A model generated the notes under the pieces. It saw only the letters and a program-made list of their open reading frames with translations, was not told where the DNA came from and did no database searches. From CALKZN01 sp050633785 (GTDB lineage Bacteria; Pseudomonadota; Gammaproteobacteria; Arenicellales; Arenicellaceae), in contig JBOEHE010000022.1 of assembly GCA_050633785.1 (NCBI GenBank), positions 19,536-83,535 on the forward strand: a stretch of 64,000 nucleotides of DNA, in the 5' to 3' direction. The position numbers and the translations under genes were made by a program. The stretch's first letter is position 1; the number at the start of each line of letters is the position of its first letter. Below are positions 25,347 to 35,597 of the stretch, piece by piece.

Positions 25347-26719
25347 AATATTGCCAGTTTCACCCATTGGAATTAGCACAGCAGCATTGTGAATACTGTG
25401 ATATCAATGTCTGTGCCACTTGCAGTGATGAATCGCCACTGAGTCATGATAGATATGCAGAACACCGGTGCTTTGTCTGTGAAATGTCTATGGAACGCGT
25501 GGGTGCGGGTTTGACAGTTCAGCCATTCTGGCGCCACTTGAGTGATATTTACCGCTATCCATTATCGATTCAAAGTGTAATAGTCATTATTCTGACAGCA
25601 CTGATTGCGACTATTTTTGCCAGCTTTACAATTCTTCTGCTCATTCCGACTATCATCCTGACGCACTACTGTTTTGTCTGTTTGCGGCATACTGCAAATG
25701 GCAAGATGACTGCTCCAGATTTTGAGCTGAGTTTTGACAGCGGTATAGCATCTCTGTTTTATGTATTGATTGTGATGATTGCCATAGGTATCTGTGTTGG
25801 TTTGGTATTCAACATATTTGGAGTGGGAATCGGCACCCTTGCAATGGTGTTGGGTGTGGCAATTTTACCAGCAGCGATTATGGTTATTGCCATTGATGAA
25901 AAACTGTTCAGTGCATTGGATCCAGGTAAATTAGCATCCATAGTGTCGGCAACCGGGGTGTCTTATTTCCTGATGCTGTTGTTCATTATTGTCATGTTCT
26001 CATCGGTGGCGGCCTTGAGTAGCTTTTTTTCATCGATGCAAAGTCCCTGGACTATTATTTTTGTGCAGTCGGTAATCAGTAATTACTACACCATAGTGAT
26101 ATTTCATATTATGGGTTATCTGGTATTTCAAAATCAGGAAGACCTGGGTTTTCGAGCTAAAGATTCGCGTAATAAAACCAGCATCCGTTCTGTTGATAAA
26201 CGCAACCTGGCAAAAATAGATATCCTGGTCAAAGTAGGGGATTATCAAAAGGCTGTATCTTTATTCAAACAGCAAGTACATGCCGATAGCAATAAAATAT
26301 GGTATTGGGAGCGTTGTTTTAAGTTGATGTATAACACTCGAAAAGCTTTCAAAAGAACAGCCAGAGAAGAAAAAGAATTGCAGCAATTTTCTGAACGTTA
26401 TTTAAGCAAACTAAGTGAGCAAGAGGATACACAAAATATGGGGGAGGTGTATCTCAAAGCTCGTAAAATGTTGCAGAGTTATCTGCCGAAAAACAACAGG
26501 GTTCGATTGAAAGTGGCAGATTCACTGTATCAGGCAGATCGGAATAATGAAACGGTGTTTGTGTTGAATCGATTTCAGGATGATTGTGATGATAAAGCAT
26601 TGGTCATGCAGGCTTATGACTTAATGAGCCGGGCTCTGGGTACAATTCCAGGTAATGAAGATAAAGCCAAGCAATATCGCCGTTATAGCGATGTGTTGAA
26701 AAAAGTTATTGATGTTTGA
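25343..26719 (+). CDS. Zinc-ribbon/B-box-like multi-pass membrane protein with helical repeats
   Basis: 458 aa. The N-terminal 50 residues hold a Cys/His array (CQFHPLELAQQHCEYC, NVCATCSDESPLSH, HRCFVC) resembling a B-box-type zinc finger. About residues 75-255 contain five or six hydrophobic helices. The C-terminal 180 residues are charged and helical, TPR-like (VKVGDYQKAVSLFKQQ). It overlaps the rhomboid gene by four bases, so it is likely a partner, adaptor or substrate-presenting factor for that protease. I know no characterised family with this exact layout. Confidence 0.7.
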   Translation: MKYCQFHPLELAQQHCEYCDINVCATCSDESPLSHDRYAEHRCFVCEMSMERVGAGLTVQPFWRHLSDIYRYPLSIQSVIVIILTALIATIFASFTILLLIPTIILTHYCFVCLRHTANGKMTAPDFELSFDSGIASLFYVLIVMIAIGICVGLVFNIFGVGIGTLAMVLGVAILPAAIMVIAIDEKLFSALDPGKLASIVSATGVSYFLMLLFIIVMFSSVAALSSFFSSMQSPWTIIFVQSVISNYYTIVIFHIMGYLVFQNQEDLGFRAKDSRNKTSIRSVDKRNLAKIDILVKVGDYQKAVSLFKQQVHADSNKIWYWERCFKLMYNTRKAFKRTAREEKELQQFSERYLSKLSEQEDTQNMGEVYLKARKMLQSYLPKNNRVRLKVADSLYQADRNNETVFVLNRFQDDCDDKALVMQAYDLMSRALGTIPGNEDKAKQYRRYSDVLKKVIDV

Positions 26720-26910
26720 TATTTTGTCTTAATATTAAAGGGCAGGCCCTAGACGTAAGGCTATTAAAAGCAGGCCAGGTATGAAATAATTTGCGCCTGA
26801 TAATTTGATTGGGTTGCATCATTCCCAATGACCTGATTCCTGTGAAATCAAAACCACACCAAACCTCTCAGACAACGAATCACTCTGTGTCTCAAACAGT
26901 CAAGGAAGAG

Positions 26911-29900
26911 GTGATAAATAAGAGTGAACTTCAGCAATGGCAACAGAAAATTGCTCATGCACGTTGTCGTGACCAGTTTAAACTGACTAAAATGTTTAAA
27001 AGGCTGTCAACGGTTACTACCGATAAGAGTTCAGTTGTGGAACGTCAGGAGCAGTTCCTGGATCAGTTGCAAAAATCACTTAACAGCGTTGAGCAGCGTG
27101 CCAGTAATACACCTGAAGTGACCTTTCCCGAGATGTTGCCGATCAGTGAACGCTATGACGAAATTGCAGACTTAATTCAAAATAATCAGGTTAGCATCAT
27201 TGCGGGTGAGACAGGTTCAGGAAAAACCACACAGATTCCTAAGATTTGTTTAAGTCTTGGCTTAGGCAATAAAGGCTTGATCGGGCACACTCAACCACGC
27301 AGGATTGCCGCTCGAACAGTGGCTAACCGTATAGCTGAAGAATTGAAAAGCCCTTTGGGTGAAACGGTTGGTTATCAAGTGCGTTTTACCGATCTGGCTT
27401 CTGAGAAAACACAGATTAAATTAATGACAGACGGGGTTCTGCTTGCAGAGATGCAACGGGACCGTTATTTGAGTCGCTATGAAGTCATCATCATAGATGA
27501 AGCTCATGAACGCAGCTTGAATATTGATTTTATATTGGGTTTGCTCAAACGGCTGTGTAAGAAACGCCCCGATCTGAAAGTCATTATTACCTCTGCGACT
27601 ATCGACCTTGAGAAGTTTTCGAAGCACTTTAATGATGCACCTGTTTTAGAGGTTTCTGGACGAACATATCCTGTCGAAGTTGTTTATCAGACCAGTGATA
27701 ATCAAGACTTATCGCTTAGTATTTGTCGTGCTGTTGAGAATATCATGCACGCTGAAGCCACCGGACATTATAGTGCCAATGGTGATATTCTGGTGTTTTG
27801 TTCAGGTGAAAGGGAGATACGCGAAGCGGCAAACGAGCTGCGTCGAACTCAGTTGCCACTGGAAATTCTACCGCTCTATGCTCGGTTGAATTTAAGCGAG
27901 CAAAACAAGGTATTCAAACCTGCACAACGGCGCAAAGTAGTGTTGGCAACCAATGTCGCTGAAACCTCGATCACTGTGCCTGGAATTGGTTATGTGATTG
28001 ATCCGGGAGTCGCACGAATCAGTCGGTATAGTTTTCGTTCCAAAGTGCAGCGCTTGCCAGTAGAGCGCATTTCCCAGGCCAGTGCCAATCAACGTAAAGG
28101 TCGTTGTGGTCGGGTAGCGAATGGGGTCTGTATTCGTTTGTATTCGCAGGAAGATTTTGAACAGCGTCCTGAATTTACTGAAGCTGAAATTCTGCGCAGC
28201 AACCTTGCGGCAGTTATTTTGCAAATGTTGCAGCTGAACATCCATGATATCGGTGCTTTTGAGTTTATTGATCGACCTGATAATCGTTTGCTCAATGATG
28301 GTTTTAAATTATTGCAGGAACTCAATGCTGTTAATTCACAGAAAAAGCTGACCAAAATTGGTCGACAATTATGCCAGTTGCCGGTGGACCCTAAATACGC
28401 TCGAATTTTACTGGAAGCTAACAAACTAAACTGTTTGCGAGAGACTTTGATCATTGTCAGTGCATTGAGCATACAGGACCCACGTGAACGTCCCAGTGAT
28501 AAACAACAGGCAGCGACTGAGAAACACCGTTTACTGGAACATAAACGATCTGACTTTCTATCTTTTGTTAATTTATGGCAAGAGGTTGAAATTCAACGTC
28601 AGGCTTTGAGTAACAGCAAATTCAAACAGCATTGCCTGAGTCATTACTGGTCGATAGCACGTATTTTTGAATGGAGGGATATTTTTCGACAACTTAGTCA
28701 GGCGGTAAAGACACTGGATTGGCAGTTAAAGCCTGCTCAGGCCATCAAGGTCAACCGGATTCATGGTAAACACAAAAAAATACCGAATAAACAGGGAGGC
28801 TTGAAAGAATCAACTGAATTTGATGGCATTTATGAAGCTATACACCGAGCTTTGCTCAGTGGTTTGCTGGGCAATGTTGCCAATAATGACGTCGAGGGCA
28901 ATTATGTCGCAGCGCGTAACCGATTAGTGACAATTTTCCCAGGCTCTGCTCAGGCTAAGGTAAAACGAAAGCCTAAATGGATAGTTAGCAATGGCTTGTT
29001 GGAAACGTCAAAATTGTTCGCACATACTGTGGCTGAAATAAAACCTGAATGGGTCCTGGATGCAGCTCAGCATTTGGTGAACTATTCCTATACTGCGCCA
29101 CATTATCATGCCCGTTCCGGAGCAGTGAAGGCTCAGCGTCGAACAACCTTATATGGTCTTACTCTACAAGAAAAAAAGTCAGTCGTTTACAGCAATATCA
29201 ACCCAATTGAGTCACGACAACTCTTTATCCAACAAGCTCTTGTTGAGGGTTTATATTCATTGGATACTCACAAAGGTAACAGACGTGACTCGAAAGATGG
29301 GAGCTTTTTCAGACATAATCAGCAGTTGGTGCAGGATATTGAGAAGCTGGAAACCAAAACGCGTAAACGCAATTTGTTAGTATCTGAACAGACAATTGTC
29401 GATTTTTACGCAGAACGTATTCCTGCGGATATTGTTAACCGAGCCGGTTTTGAACATTGGCGACGACAGGTTGAAAAAAAAGAGCCTCGAGTATTATTTC
29501 TTTCTCAGGAACAATTGTTGATCAATGATATTCATGATGATGATGTCGCACAGTTTCCTGATCAATTATTGATACAGGATTTACAACTGGATTTACACTA
29601 CCATTTTGATCCAGGCAAAGCGCAGGATGGCGTCACTTTGATTATGCCTGTTTCTGTGTTAGAACTCTTTCCATTGTATTTGGGCGATTGGCTGGTGCCG
29701 GGTTTATTGCGTGAGAAATGTGTTGCTTTAATCAAAGTTCTACCGAAAAACATCAGGAAACACTTTGCTCCAGCGGCAAACTCAGTGGACAGGGTCATCG
29801 GTAAACTGGAACGGTCAAATAGAGCATTACATCTGGCTTTGGCAGAACAACTGTATCGAACGACAGGTGTTCAAATTCCTGAGGATGCCTGGCAATTGGA

Positions 29901-30990
29901 TAAACTCGATAATTACTATCGCCTGAATTATCGGGTGATGGATGTTGATGGGTCCTTAATTGATCAGAGCAGGGATTTGCAACAACTCAAATCTGACTAT
30001 GCCCATTGCGTTGAAGATAGTGTACGTAGTGAAAATGCGCCTGACCGGCAAGCATTTGAACGAACTGATATTACAGAGTGGGATTTTGGTGAATTAGCGC
30101 AAGTAATTGATTACCAGCATCAGGGAATGACGGTGAGGGCTTATCCGATGTTGCAACTGACTGCTGAGGGTACTATTTCTTTATCGGTGCATGATAAGCA
30201 GGTCTATGCGAATTATTATACGCACCAGGCAATTGTAGTGTTAGCAAAGCAGTATCAAACACAAAACTATCAATATTTGCAGAAGGAAATTTTAAAAACT
30301 AAAAAGCATAATGATAATTTGGGTTTGTTACTAATGAGTATTGCCCCAGACAGTCAGGCTCAGAAGCAATTGGCGGAGCAGGTTATTGCTGCTGCTTTGC
30401 AGCAATGTTGTTTTGCCAATGTGGAACAACTACCTCGTACAAAGGAGCAATTTGTTGATGCAATTAAGCAAGGCAGCAAACATTGGATAAGCACGGCCAT
30501 TGAAATAGAAACAGCCTTATTGTTTGCAGTGAAAAAACTGAACGAAATTAATAGAAAAATCAGGGGATTTAAACAGATAACGCTGCAAGTTGATATGGTC
30601 ATTGAGGATGTAAAGTCTCAATTATATGAACTTTTTCAGGATGGTTTTTTATCGTACATAACGGCATTTCAACTCAAACAATACCTCCGTTATTTAAAAG
30701 CTATAGAGACGCGTTTAGATAAAGCGATGAATGCCGATATTCCATTGCTTGAACACGTTGCAGCAAAACAAGCTATCATGGACCGATTAATAAGCGAACA
30801 ACTTAAAGGCGCTCAGGCAAAGGATAGTTCTTTGGCGGTTGACTATGTATTCCATCAGAATCCAGCTTTACTGCATTATAAAATAATGCTGGATGAATGG
30901 CGTGTGTCTTTGTTTGCACAACATTTGAAAACCCAGTTCTCGATTTCAGAAAAGCGCCTGGATGCTTACTGGGATAAGCATCTGAAATGA
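26911..30990 (+). CDS. hrpA: ATP-dependent RNA helicase HrpA
   Basis: About 1,359 aa DEAH-box helicase involved in mRNA processing and rescue of collided ribosomes in E. coli. Motifs: Walker A GETGSGKTTQIPKI, DEAHERSLN, TSATID and QRKGRCGR, then the HA2/OB domains and the long HrpA-specific C-terminus. I favour the GTG at 26911, preceded by AAGGAAGAG, because MINKSELQQWQQ then aligns with the usual HrpA N-terminus. A TTG at 26809 would add 34 residues without a ribosome-binding site. The upstream gene ends 190 bases before this start. Confidence 0.95.
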   Translation: MINKSELQQWQQKIAHARCRDQFKLTKMFKRLSTVTTDKSSVVERQEQFLDQLQKSLNSVEQRASNTPEVTFPEMLPISERYDEIADLIQNNQVSIIAGETGSGKTTQIPKICLSLGLGNKGLIGHTQPRRIAARTVANRIAEELKSPLGETVGYQVRFTDLASEKTQIKLMTDGVLLAEMQRDRYLSRYEVIIIDEAHERSLNIDFILGLLKRLCKKRPDLKVIITSATIDLEKFSKHFNDAPVLEVSGRTYPVEVVYQTSDNQDLSLSICRAVENIMHAEATGHYSANGDILVFCSGEREIREAANELRRTQLPLEILPLYARLNLSEQNKVFKPAQRRKVVLATNVAETSITVPGIGYVIDPGVARISRYSFRSKVQRLPVERISQASANQRKGRCGRVANGVCIRLYSQEDFEQRPEFTEAEILRSNLAAVILQMLQLNIHDIGAFEFIDRPDNRLLNDGFKLLQELNAVNSQKKLTKIGRQLCQLPVDPKYARILLEANKLNCLRETLIIVSALSIQDPRERPSDKQQAATEKHRLLEHKRSDFLSFVNLWQEVEIQRQALSNSKFKQHCLSHYWSIARIFEWRDIFRQLSQAVKTLDWQLKPAQAIKVNRIHGKHKKIPNKQGGLKESTEFDGIYEAIHRALLSGLLGNVANNDVEGNYVAARNRLVTIFPGSAQAKVKRKPKWIVSNGLLETSKLFAHTVAEIKPEWVLDAAQHLVNYSYTAPHYHARSGAVKAQRRTTLYGLTLQEKKSVVYSNINPIESRQLFIQQALVEGLYSLDTHKGNRRDSKDGSFFRHNQQLVQDIEKLETKTRKRNLLVSEQTIVDFYAERIPADIVNRAGFEHWRRQVEKKEPRVLFLSQEQLLINDIHDDDVAQFPDQLLIQDLQLDLHYHFDPGKAQDGVTLIMPVSVLELFPLYLGDWLVPGLLREKCVALIKVLPKNIRKHFAPAANSVDRVIGKLERSNRALHLALAEQLYRTTGVQIPEDAWQLDKLDNYYRLNYRVMDVDGSLIDQSRDLQQLKSDYAHCVEDSVRSENAPDRQAFERTDITEWDFGELAQVIDYQHQGMTVRAYPMLQLTAEGTISLSVHDKQVYANYYTHQAIVVLAKQYQTQNYQYLQKEILKTKKHNDNLGLLLMSIAPDSQAQKQLAEQVIAAALQQCCFANVEQLPRTKEQFVDAIKQGSKHWISTAIEIETALLFAVKKLNEINRKIRGFKQITLQVDMVIEDVKSQLYELFQDGFLSYITAFQLKQYLRYLKAIETRLDKAMNADIPLLEHVAAKQAIMDRLISEQLKGAQAKDSSLAVDYVFHQNPALLHYKIMLDEWRVSLFAQHLKTQFSISEKRLDAYWDKHLK

Positions 30991-31111
30991 TGAGTGTTGA
31001 GAGCGTTGATCCGATTGTTGTAAACTTTTTGGGGACTAAGTTGCTTGATATCGCCATAAGCAGTGGAAGACAAAGCACGCAGCGGTTTGGCTGTACATCT
31101 GGTTGGCTTTG

Positions 31112-31816
31112 TTATGTGTTGCGAAATACAGAATCGCGATGAAACTCCATATATGTCTGATGTTCTGGTTTTAAAGTGATCGACATAGACTCGTTTATAC
31201 CCAACTGCTCAGGCTCTTGAAGCAGAGGCGAGATAATAATATTTCCAGTTTTTCCGAACGATATAAGACCAGAGTCGAATGCTTTATCTAGTGTCGGAAG
31301 AAGCAACAAACCATTGTAACCATCAAGCCTTTCAACATTTGATGATGCACGCCAAGGTTTGATATGTGATGCTACTAACATTGATGCATCTTTATATCCT
31401 GTTACAGCGCAGCCACCCCACAACAAAATCAGTTTTTGACGGAAATTACCTTGGCCTATTCTAGTTTTAAGCAAAGTAGATTTCTCAGTATCCGTGGCGC
31501 TGTCTTGGGCCAGGATAATTTCTATATCGGTTTCGACATCCGAATCAAAACCTTCCTGTAAGTATTCTGAATACTTATTAAGAGCGCTGTTGTACATATT
31601 GTGGCCGCGTTCATTTCGCTCTTGATAAATCGGAAGCTTCCGTAAGCGAGTTGCTATGGGTTTAAAGCGACTATGGCTTAAAATAGATGTCAGAGGTCCG
31701 TCTATGATCCCTCCATCCATGGCCCATTCTGACATTGCTCCGCTAATTGCGCCCTCATATTTTTTTACAGAGGATTCAGATAGACCGCGAAGCCTCATCC
31801 AATCTTCAAACGTCAC
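31112..31816 (-). CDS. HNH endonuclease domain protein
   Basis: 234 aa. The C-terminal half carries an HNH_2-type nuclease: CAVTGYKDASMLVASHIKPW, DGYNGLLLLPTLDKAFDSGLISF. The N-terminal region (MTFEDWMRLRGLSESSVKKYEGAI...) is a helical module that resembles DNA-binding or phage-integrase-like N-termini. No methyltransferase or other restriction gene lies beside it, so it looks like an orphan nuclease, possibly an acquired defence gene. It sits between hrpA and hisC. Confidence 0.82.
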   Translation of the reverse strand: MTFEDWMRLRGLSESSVKKYEGAISGAMSEWAMDGGIIDGPLTSILSHSRFKPIATRLRKLPIYQERNERGHNMYNSALNKYSEYLQEGFDSDVETDIEIILAQDSATDTEKSTLLKTRIGQGNFRQKLILLWGGCAVTGYKDASMLVASHIKPWRASSNVERLDGYNGLLLLPTLDKAFDSGLISFGKTGNIIISPLLQEPEQLGINESMSITLKPEHQTYMEFHRDSVFRNT

Positions 31817-31856
31817 TGTTTACTCCACTTTTGTGACACATAACGACTGTTTGATA

Positions 31857-32915
31857 TCAAGCAACTAATGGTTTTAGAGCCTCGATAAGTGCTTGCATTT
31901 CTTCATCAGTACCAATGCTGATTCGTAAATAGTTGTCTATGCGCGGAATGTCGAAATAACGTACGCTGATTGCCGCTTCACGTAAGTCTGTGAAGACTTG
32001 TCTGGCATTGTGTCTTGGGTGTGTTGTCAGGACAAAGTTGGTTGATGAGGGAAGGGTGTCGAAGCCAAGTTTCGCAAGCTCTTCAATCGTATGTTGTCGT
32101 GTTTTGATGACTTTCTGACAAGTTTTTTGAAAGTAATCCTCGTCTTCAAATGCAGCTACTGCTCCAGCAAGGGCTAACCTGTCGAGTGGATAGGCATTGA
32201 AACTGTTTTTTACTCGTTCCAAGGCTTCTATCAAAGGGGCTTGTCCGCAGGCGAAACCAACACGCAAACCTGCCAGTGAACGGGATTTTGACAGAGTCTG
32301 AACGACTAATAAGTTATCGTATTGATCAATCAGTGCCATAGCTGATTCAGCGCCGAAATCAACATAAGCTTCGTCAATTACGAGCACCGATTCGGTGTTG
32401 CGTTCTAATAATTTTTCAATCTGGGGCAGGGTTAGAGTGTGTCCTGTTGGCGCATTAGGGTTGGCAAAAATGATACCGCCATTTTGCTCTGGATAAGCCT
32501 CCAGTTCGATTTGAAAATTCTCATCCAGTGGGACGGTTCTATACTCAATATCGTACAAGCCGCAGTAGACTGGGTAGAAACCATAGGTAAGGTCAGGAAA
32601 ACACAGGGGCAAGTCCTGTTTCAGTAACGCCTGAAACGTGTGAGCTAAAACCTCATCTGAGCTATTGCCTACAAATACTTGGTTGCTTTGCAGTTGATAA
32701 TAATCTGCCAAAGCATTTTTCAATGCTTGTCCATTAGGGTCTGGGTATAGCCGTAAGTTATCACTTGCCTGTTCCTTGATGGCCGCCAGAACTTTGGGTG
32801 ATGGGCCGTAAGGATTTTCGTTGGTGTTGAGTTTGATTAACTTGGCATCAGGTGATTGCTCGCCCGGAATGTAGGGCGTTAAATTGTGCACAGTATTTGA
32901 CCAGAAACGGCTCAT
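31857..32915 (-). CDS. hisC: Histidinol-phosphate aminotransferase
   Basis: 352 aa PLP enzyme of histidine biosynthesis (class I/II aminotransferase). Visible are LNTNENPYGPSPKV, VFVGNSSDEVL, IFANPNAPTGHTL, the VIDEAYVDF block and the PLP lysine in TLSKSRSLAGLRVGFACG. The terminal LRISIGTDEEMQAL carries the phosphate-contacting arginine. It stands alone rather than in a his operon. Its downstream neighbour on the same strand is the HNH nuclease gene, 40 bases on. Confidence 0.94.
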   Translation of the reverse strand: MSRFWSNTVHNLTPYIPGEQSPDAKLIKLNTNENPYGPSPKVLAAIKEQASDNLRLYPDPNGQALKNALADYYQLQSNQVFVGNSSDEVLAHTFQALLKQDLPLCFPDLTYGFYPVYCGLYDIEYRTVPLDENFQIELEAYPEQNGGIIFANPNAPTGHTLTLPQIEKLLERNTESVLVIDEAYVDFGAESAMALIDQYDNLLVVQTLSKSRSLAGLRVGFACGQAPLIEALERVKNSFNAYPLDRLALAGAVAAFEDEDYFQKTCQKVIKTRQHTIEELAKLGFDTLPSSTNFVLTTHPRHNARQVFTDLREAAISVRYFDIPRIDNYLRISIGTDEEMQALIEALKPLVA

Positions 32916-33038
32916 AGCAATATCGAAAAAATTAGTTTTGGATTGTCAGTATATTAACACTATCTAATTGAAATAGAGATATTAAACTACCATGGAATAC
33001 CAATATTTAATGGTGAGTTTTAGTACTGTTTACGAGTA

Positions 33039-34172
33039 TTATTGAATTGCAGAAAAATGGCCATTTACAGCGAACGTTTGTGAGTTAGAACACTCAATAA
33101 CACCAGCAATTGTGCCTGTTGCTGAACTGTCAGTTACAGAGCCGCTGTAGTCAAATTTGTTCTGGCATTCAATATTAGCGCTTAAGGGGTAAGCAGTTTG
33201 ATTGCTTGATGCGATAAATTGCTTGTTCTGCAATGTACCTTTGGCTGTACTTGGAGGGATGCCTTGATCAGTAATAGAGACGTTACTGCCATCAACCGTC
33301 AAAATGAACATGGTATTGATGTCTTGCAATGGAATGCCATTTTCGATGAGCCTTAATGTTTGTGTGCCGGAATATCGACTGGAATTGTCCATCAATAAAT
33401 CAATGATTGGGGCCATAGCAACGCCATTCTTATTCACTGGAGATAAGGTTGGAGGTTGAGTTACTACTGTGATTCCCTGTGTACTTCTGCCTCGAGAATA
33501 ACGGGTTTGATTAATACGAATGCTGACTCTTTCCGGTAAGGTATAAACAAAACTGACCGTCTTTTCCTGGCCATTGGCGAATTTCAGCTTCATGGCATGA
33601 CCATCAATTCGATATGATCCTTGAAGTGCAGCGCCTGGACCGCTGATAGCGACACCTGGGGCAACTCCGAAACTGGACACTTTGCTGGCGAAATACCCTT
33701 GTTGTATAAAACACCAGGTTTTGGACGCGCCCACAAACACGTCACCATCTGAGCCGGGCCCACCATCAGAGAAAGCTAGGTTGGTGTAACAGTGATTTAG
33801 CTTCTGGTTTTGATTGCCTGGAATATTTTTCCACCAAAACAAATGATCTGTGAATTGGCTTTCATTTGATAATTTGAGATCTAGGACCTGATCACCGTCT
33901 GGCTCAGTTCTCACTCTCCAGACGCCCCAGTCTTCAGGGTTCTGTTGTCTCGAAAGAGTGACTCCAAGGTCGAATACGCCTTCTATGTCGTAGGTGAAGC
34001 TGCCATCAGTGAACACGGCTAATGATGTTACATCAGCGATAATGCTATAGCTCCAGACACCTAATAAATTGTTGGGTTCTCTGGCAGGAGATAAATTTGC
34101 TGCTGAAACACTAATATTGCTCAATAACACGGTGCAACAACACAAATACAATAACAATAATCTGACAGACAT
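33039..34172 (-). CDS. Exported protein of unknown function
   Basis: 377 aa with a Sec signal (MSVRLLLLYLCCCTVLLSNISVSAAN); the cysteine-rich hydrophobic core could also be a lipobox variant. The mature protein looks all-beta, with many short strands ending in Gly/Asn turns. It opens with NLLGVWSYSIIADV and FTDGSFTYDIEGVF, resembling small beta-barrel or lipocalin-like domains. A second domain follows from about residue 245 (NKNGVAMAPIIDLLMDN...). I do not recognise a family. Confidence 0.75.
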   Translation of the reverse strand: MSVRLLLLYLCCCTVLLSNISVSAANLSPAREPNNLLGVWSYSIIADVTSLAVFTDGSFTYDIEGVFDLGVTLSRQQNPEDWGVWRVRTEPDGDQVLDLKLSNESQFTDHLFWWKNIPGNQNQKLNHCYTNLAFSDGGPGSDGDVFVGASKTWCFIQQGYFASKVSSFGVAPGVAISGPGAALQGSYRIDGHAMKLKFANGQEKTVSFVYTLPERVSIRINQTRYSRGRSTQGITVVTQPPTLSPVNKNGVAMAPIIDLLMDNSSRYSGTQTLRLIENGIPLQDINTMFILTVDGSNVSITDQGIPPSTAKGTLQNKQFIASSNQTAYPLSANIECQNKFDYSGSVTDSSATGTIAGVIECSNSQTFAVNGHFSAIQ

Positions 34173-34363
34173 AATGTTAATTCCTTTTTTATGGTTTTGT
34201 GAAAAGTGATTGGTCGGCTAATTCACAGTCGATCCCGACAAATCATTCATTGACTGTATAAGCATCCGTAATCAGGGTGAATGCCTTAGATTGCTGTATT
34301 ACAGAGTATTTCTATCTTGTATTGCTGTGTATTATGATTAGTGCTTGACGGTGTATAAAGCCT

Positions 34364-34999
34364 TTACCAGTGGATAACCATTGGCAGTTCAGGTTGTAGG
34401 TTGACTGTTTTGCTTTGGCAGGCATTATTAAACGTTAATTCAAGTTGATGAGGACGGTTTAACTCAAGAGAAATATCTGAGCATTGCGTTACGTGTTGCA
34501 GGATTGATGATGGTTGAGTGGTTGGCACGCTAATGCTGATCTTGGTCAAGTACCAATCAGGGTTTTCTGTTTGCCGTTTTGGTCTTGACAATTGCAGCGG
34601 CATACAAATACACAAGGGTTCTTCAAGCGTGTTAGAGTTCTGGCCTATTTGAAAAAACCAGTCTTTGCTGAAGTAGTCAGGATAGTATCGCCAGCCTTTG
34701 AATGGCATCTGAGTTGCTCCCAGACCAGCTCGAACCACTAAACCGAAAGGTGAGGCTGAAGTGTTGTCAGATCGTTCTGCAAAGTGCAACTGTTGTCCAG
34801 GCCCATTTTGAGCTTCGTTTATATCTCGTAAATATATAAGTTCAATAGTGGAGTTTGCCAGATAAAAACGACGATTTGCTGTGCCTTGGCCAGGGTGATC
34901 ATTGCTGCTGCCTTCCACCAGGCCGATGTTGGATAACAGCTTGGCCTGGGGTGCGCCGGGTGATGTAATAATAAAAAAGTGATCCAGACTTAGAGACAT
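34364..34999 (-). CDS. VOC/glyoxalase-like domain protein
   Basis: 211 aa. It starts with LDHFFIITSPGAPQAKLLSNIGLVEGSSNDHPGQGT, the opening of glyoxalase_3-type VOC proteins, and has the paired beta-alpha-beta halves (STIELIYLRDINEAQ; second half from about residue 145). One possible metal ligand His sits in DHFF. No catalytic role can be assigned. Confidence 0.75.
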   Translation of the reverse strand: MSLSLDHFFIITSPGAPQAKLLSNIGLVEGSSNDHPGQGTANRRFYLANSTIELIYLRDINEAQNGPGQQLHFAERSDNTSASPFGLVVRAGLGATQMPFKGWRYYPDYFSKDWFFQIGQNSNTLEEPLCICMPLQLSRPKRQTENPDWYLTKISISVPTTQPSSILQHVTQCSDISLELNRPHQLELTFNNACQSKTVNLQPELPMVIHW

Positions 35000-35099
35000 A
35001 CCGTTATTCCTGATAATTGAATAGCTACTCAGATATATAATTTATACTTTGAGCAGACAAGTTAATGCTTTGTAAGTATGCTCTTAACTGACCTGATAC

Positions 35100-35561
35100 T
35101 TAAAGCGTTAATTCCAGTATAAGCCGATCTTGGTGCTGTATGCCTGATTCATAAATGGTTTGAGAGTAATGCGAAATAAAATAGTCTCGCTCTATGGATT
35201 GTACACGGAACCCTAGTTTTTGATAGAAAGCCAGTTGATAACCAAATGTGCCCGTACCAACGGTCATTTTTTCTGCCTTTAGTGTCCGGGCGACGGTGAT
35301 AGCATGTTGCAATAGTGCTGTACCAATGCCTTTACCCTGATGTAGTGCATAGACGGCAATGTTCATCAACTCAATGACACTATTTTTATGACCGGTCCGC
35401 TTTTGATTAAGAATAGCGCAGGCACCTAAGGTTTCTTCGTCTTCAATTGCCGCAAAAAAGCGTGATTCGCTCAAGTATTGCAGAATGTTTTCCTCAGATG
35501 GGTCGGCATTGAGCAAAAGTTCCATTGGGATTTTCTGATACTGAGTTTCTCGGATAATCAT
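35100..35561 (-). CDS. GNAT-family N-acetyltransferase
   Basis: 153 aa. The GNAT core shows ETLGACAILNQKR, VIELMNIAVYALHQGKGIGTALLQHAI (acetyl-CoA-binding Q/RxxGxG/A) and a C-terminal YQLAFYQKLGFRV. The acyl acceptor is unknown. It lies downstream of the YiiX-like gene on the same strand, 36 bases away, and could be cotranscribed. Confidence 0.85.
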   Translation of the reverse strand: MIIRETQYQKIPMELLLNADPSEENILQYLSESRFFAAIEDEETLGACAILNQKRTGHKNSVIELMNIAVYALHQGKGIGTALLQHAITVARTLKAEKMTVGTGTFGYQLAFYQKLGFRVQSIERDYFISHYSQTIYESGIQHQDRLILELTL

Positions 35562-35597
35562 TTCTCTAAAATGAAAGGTTTAAAATGGCTCGTCTTT

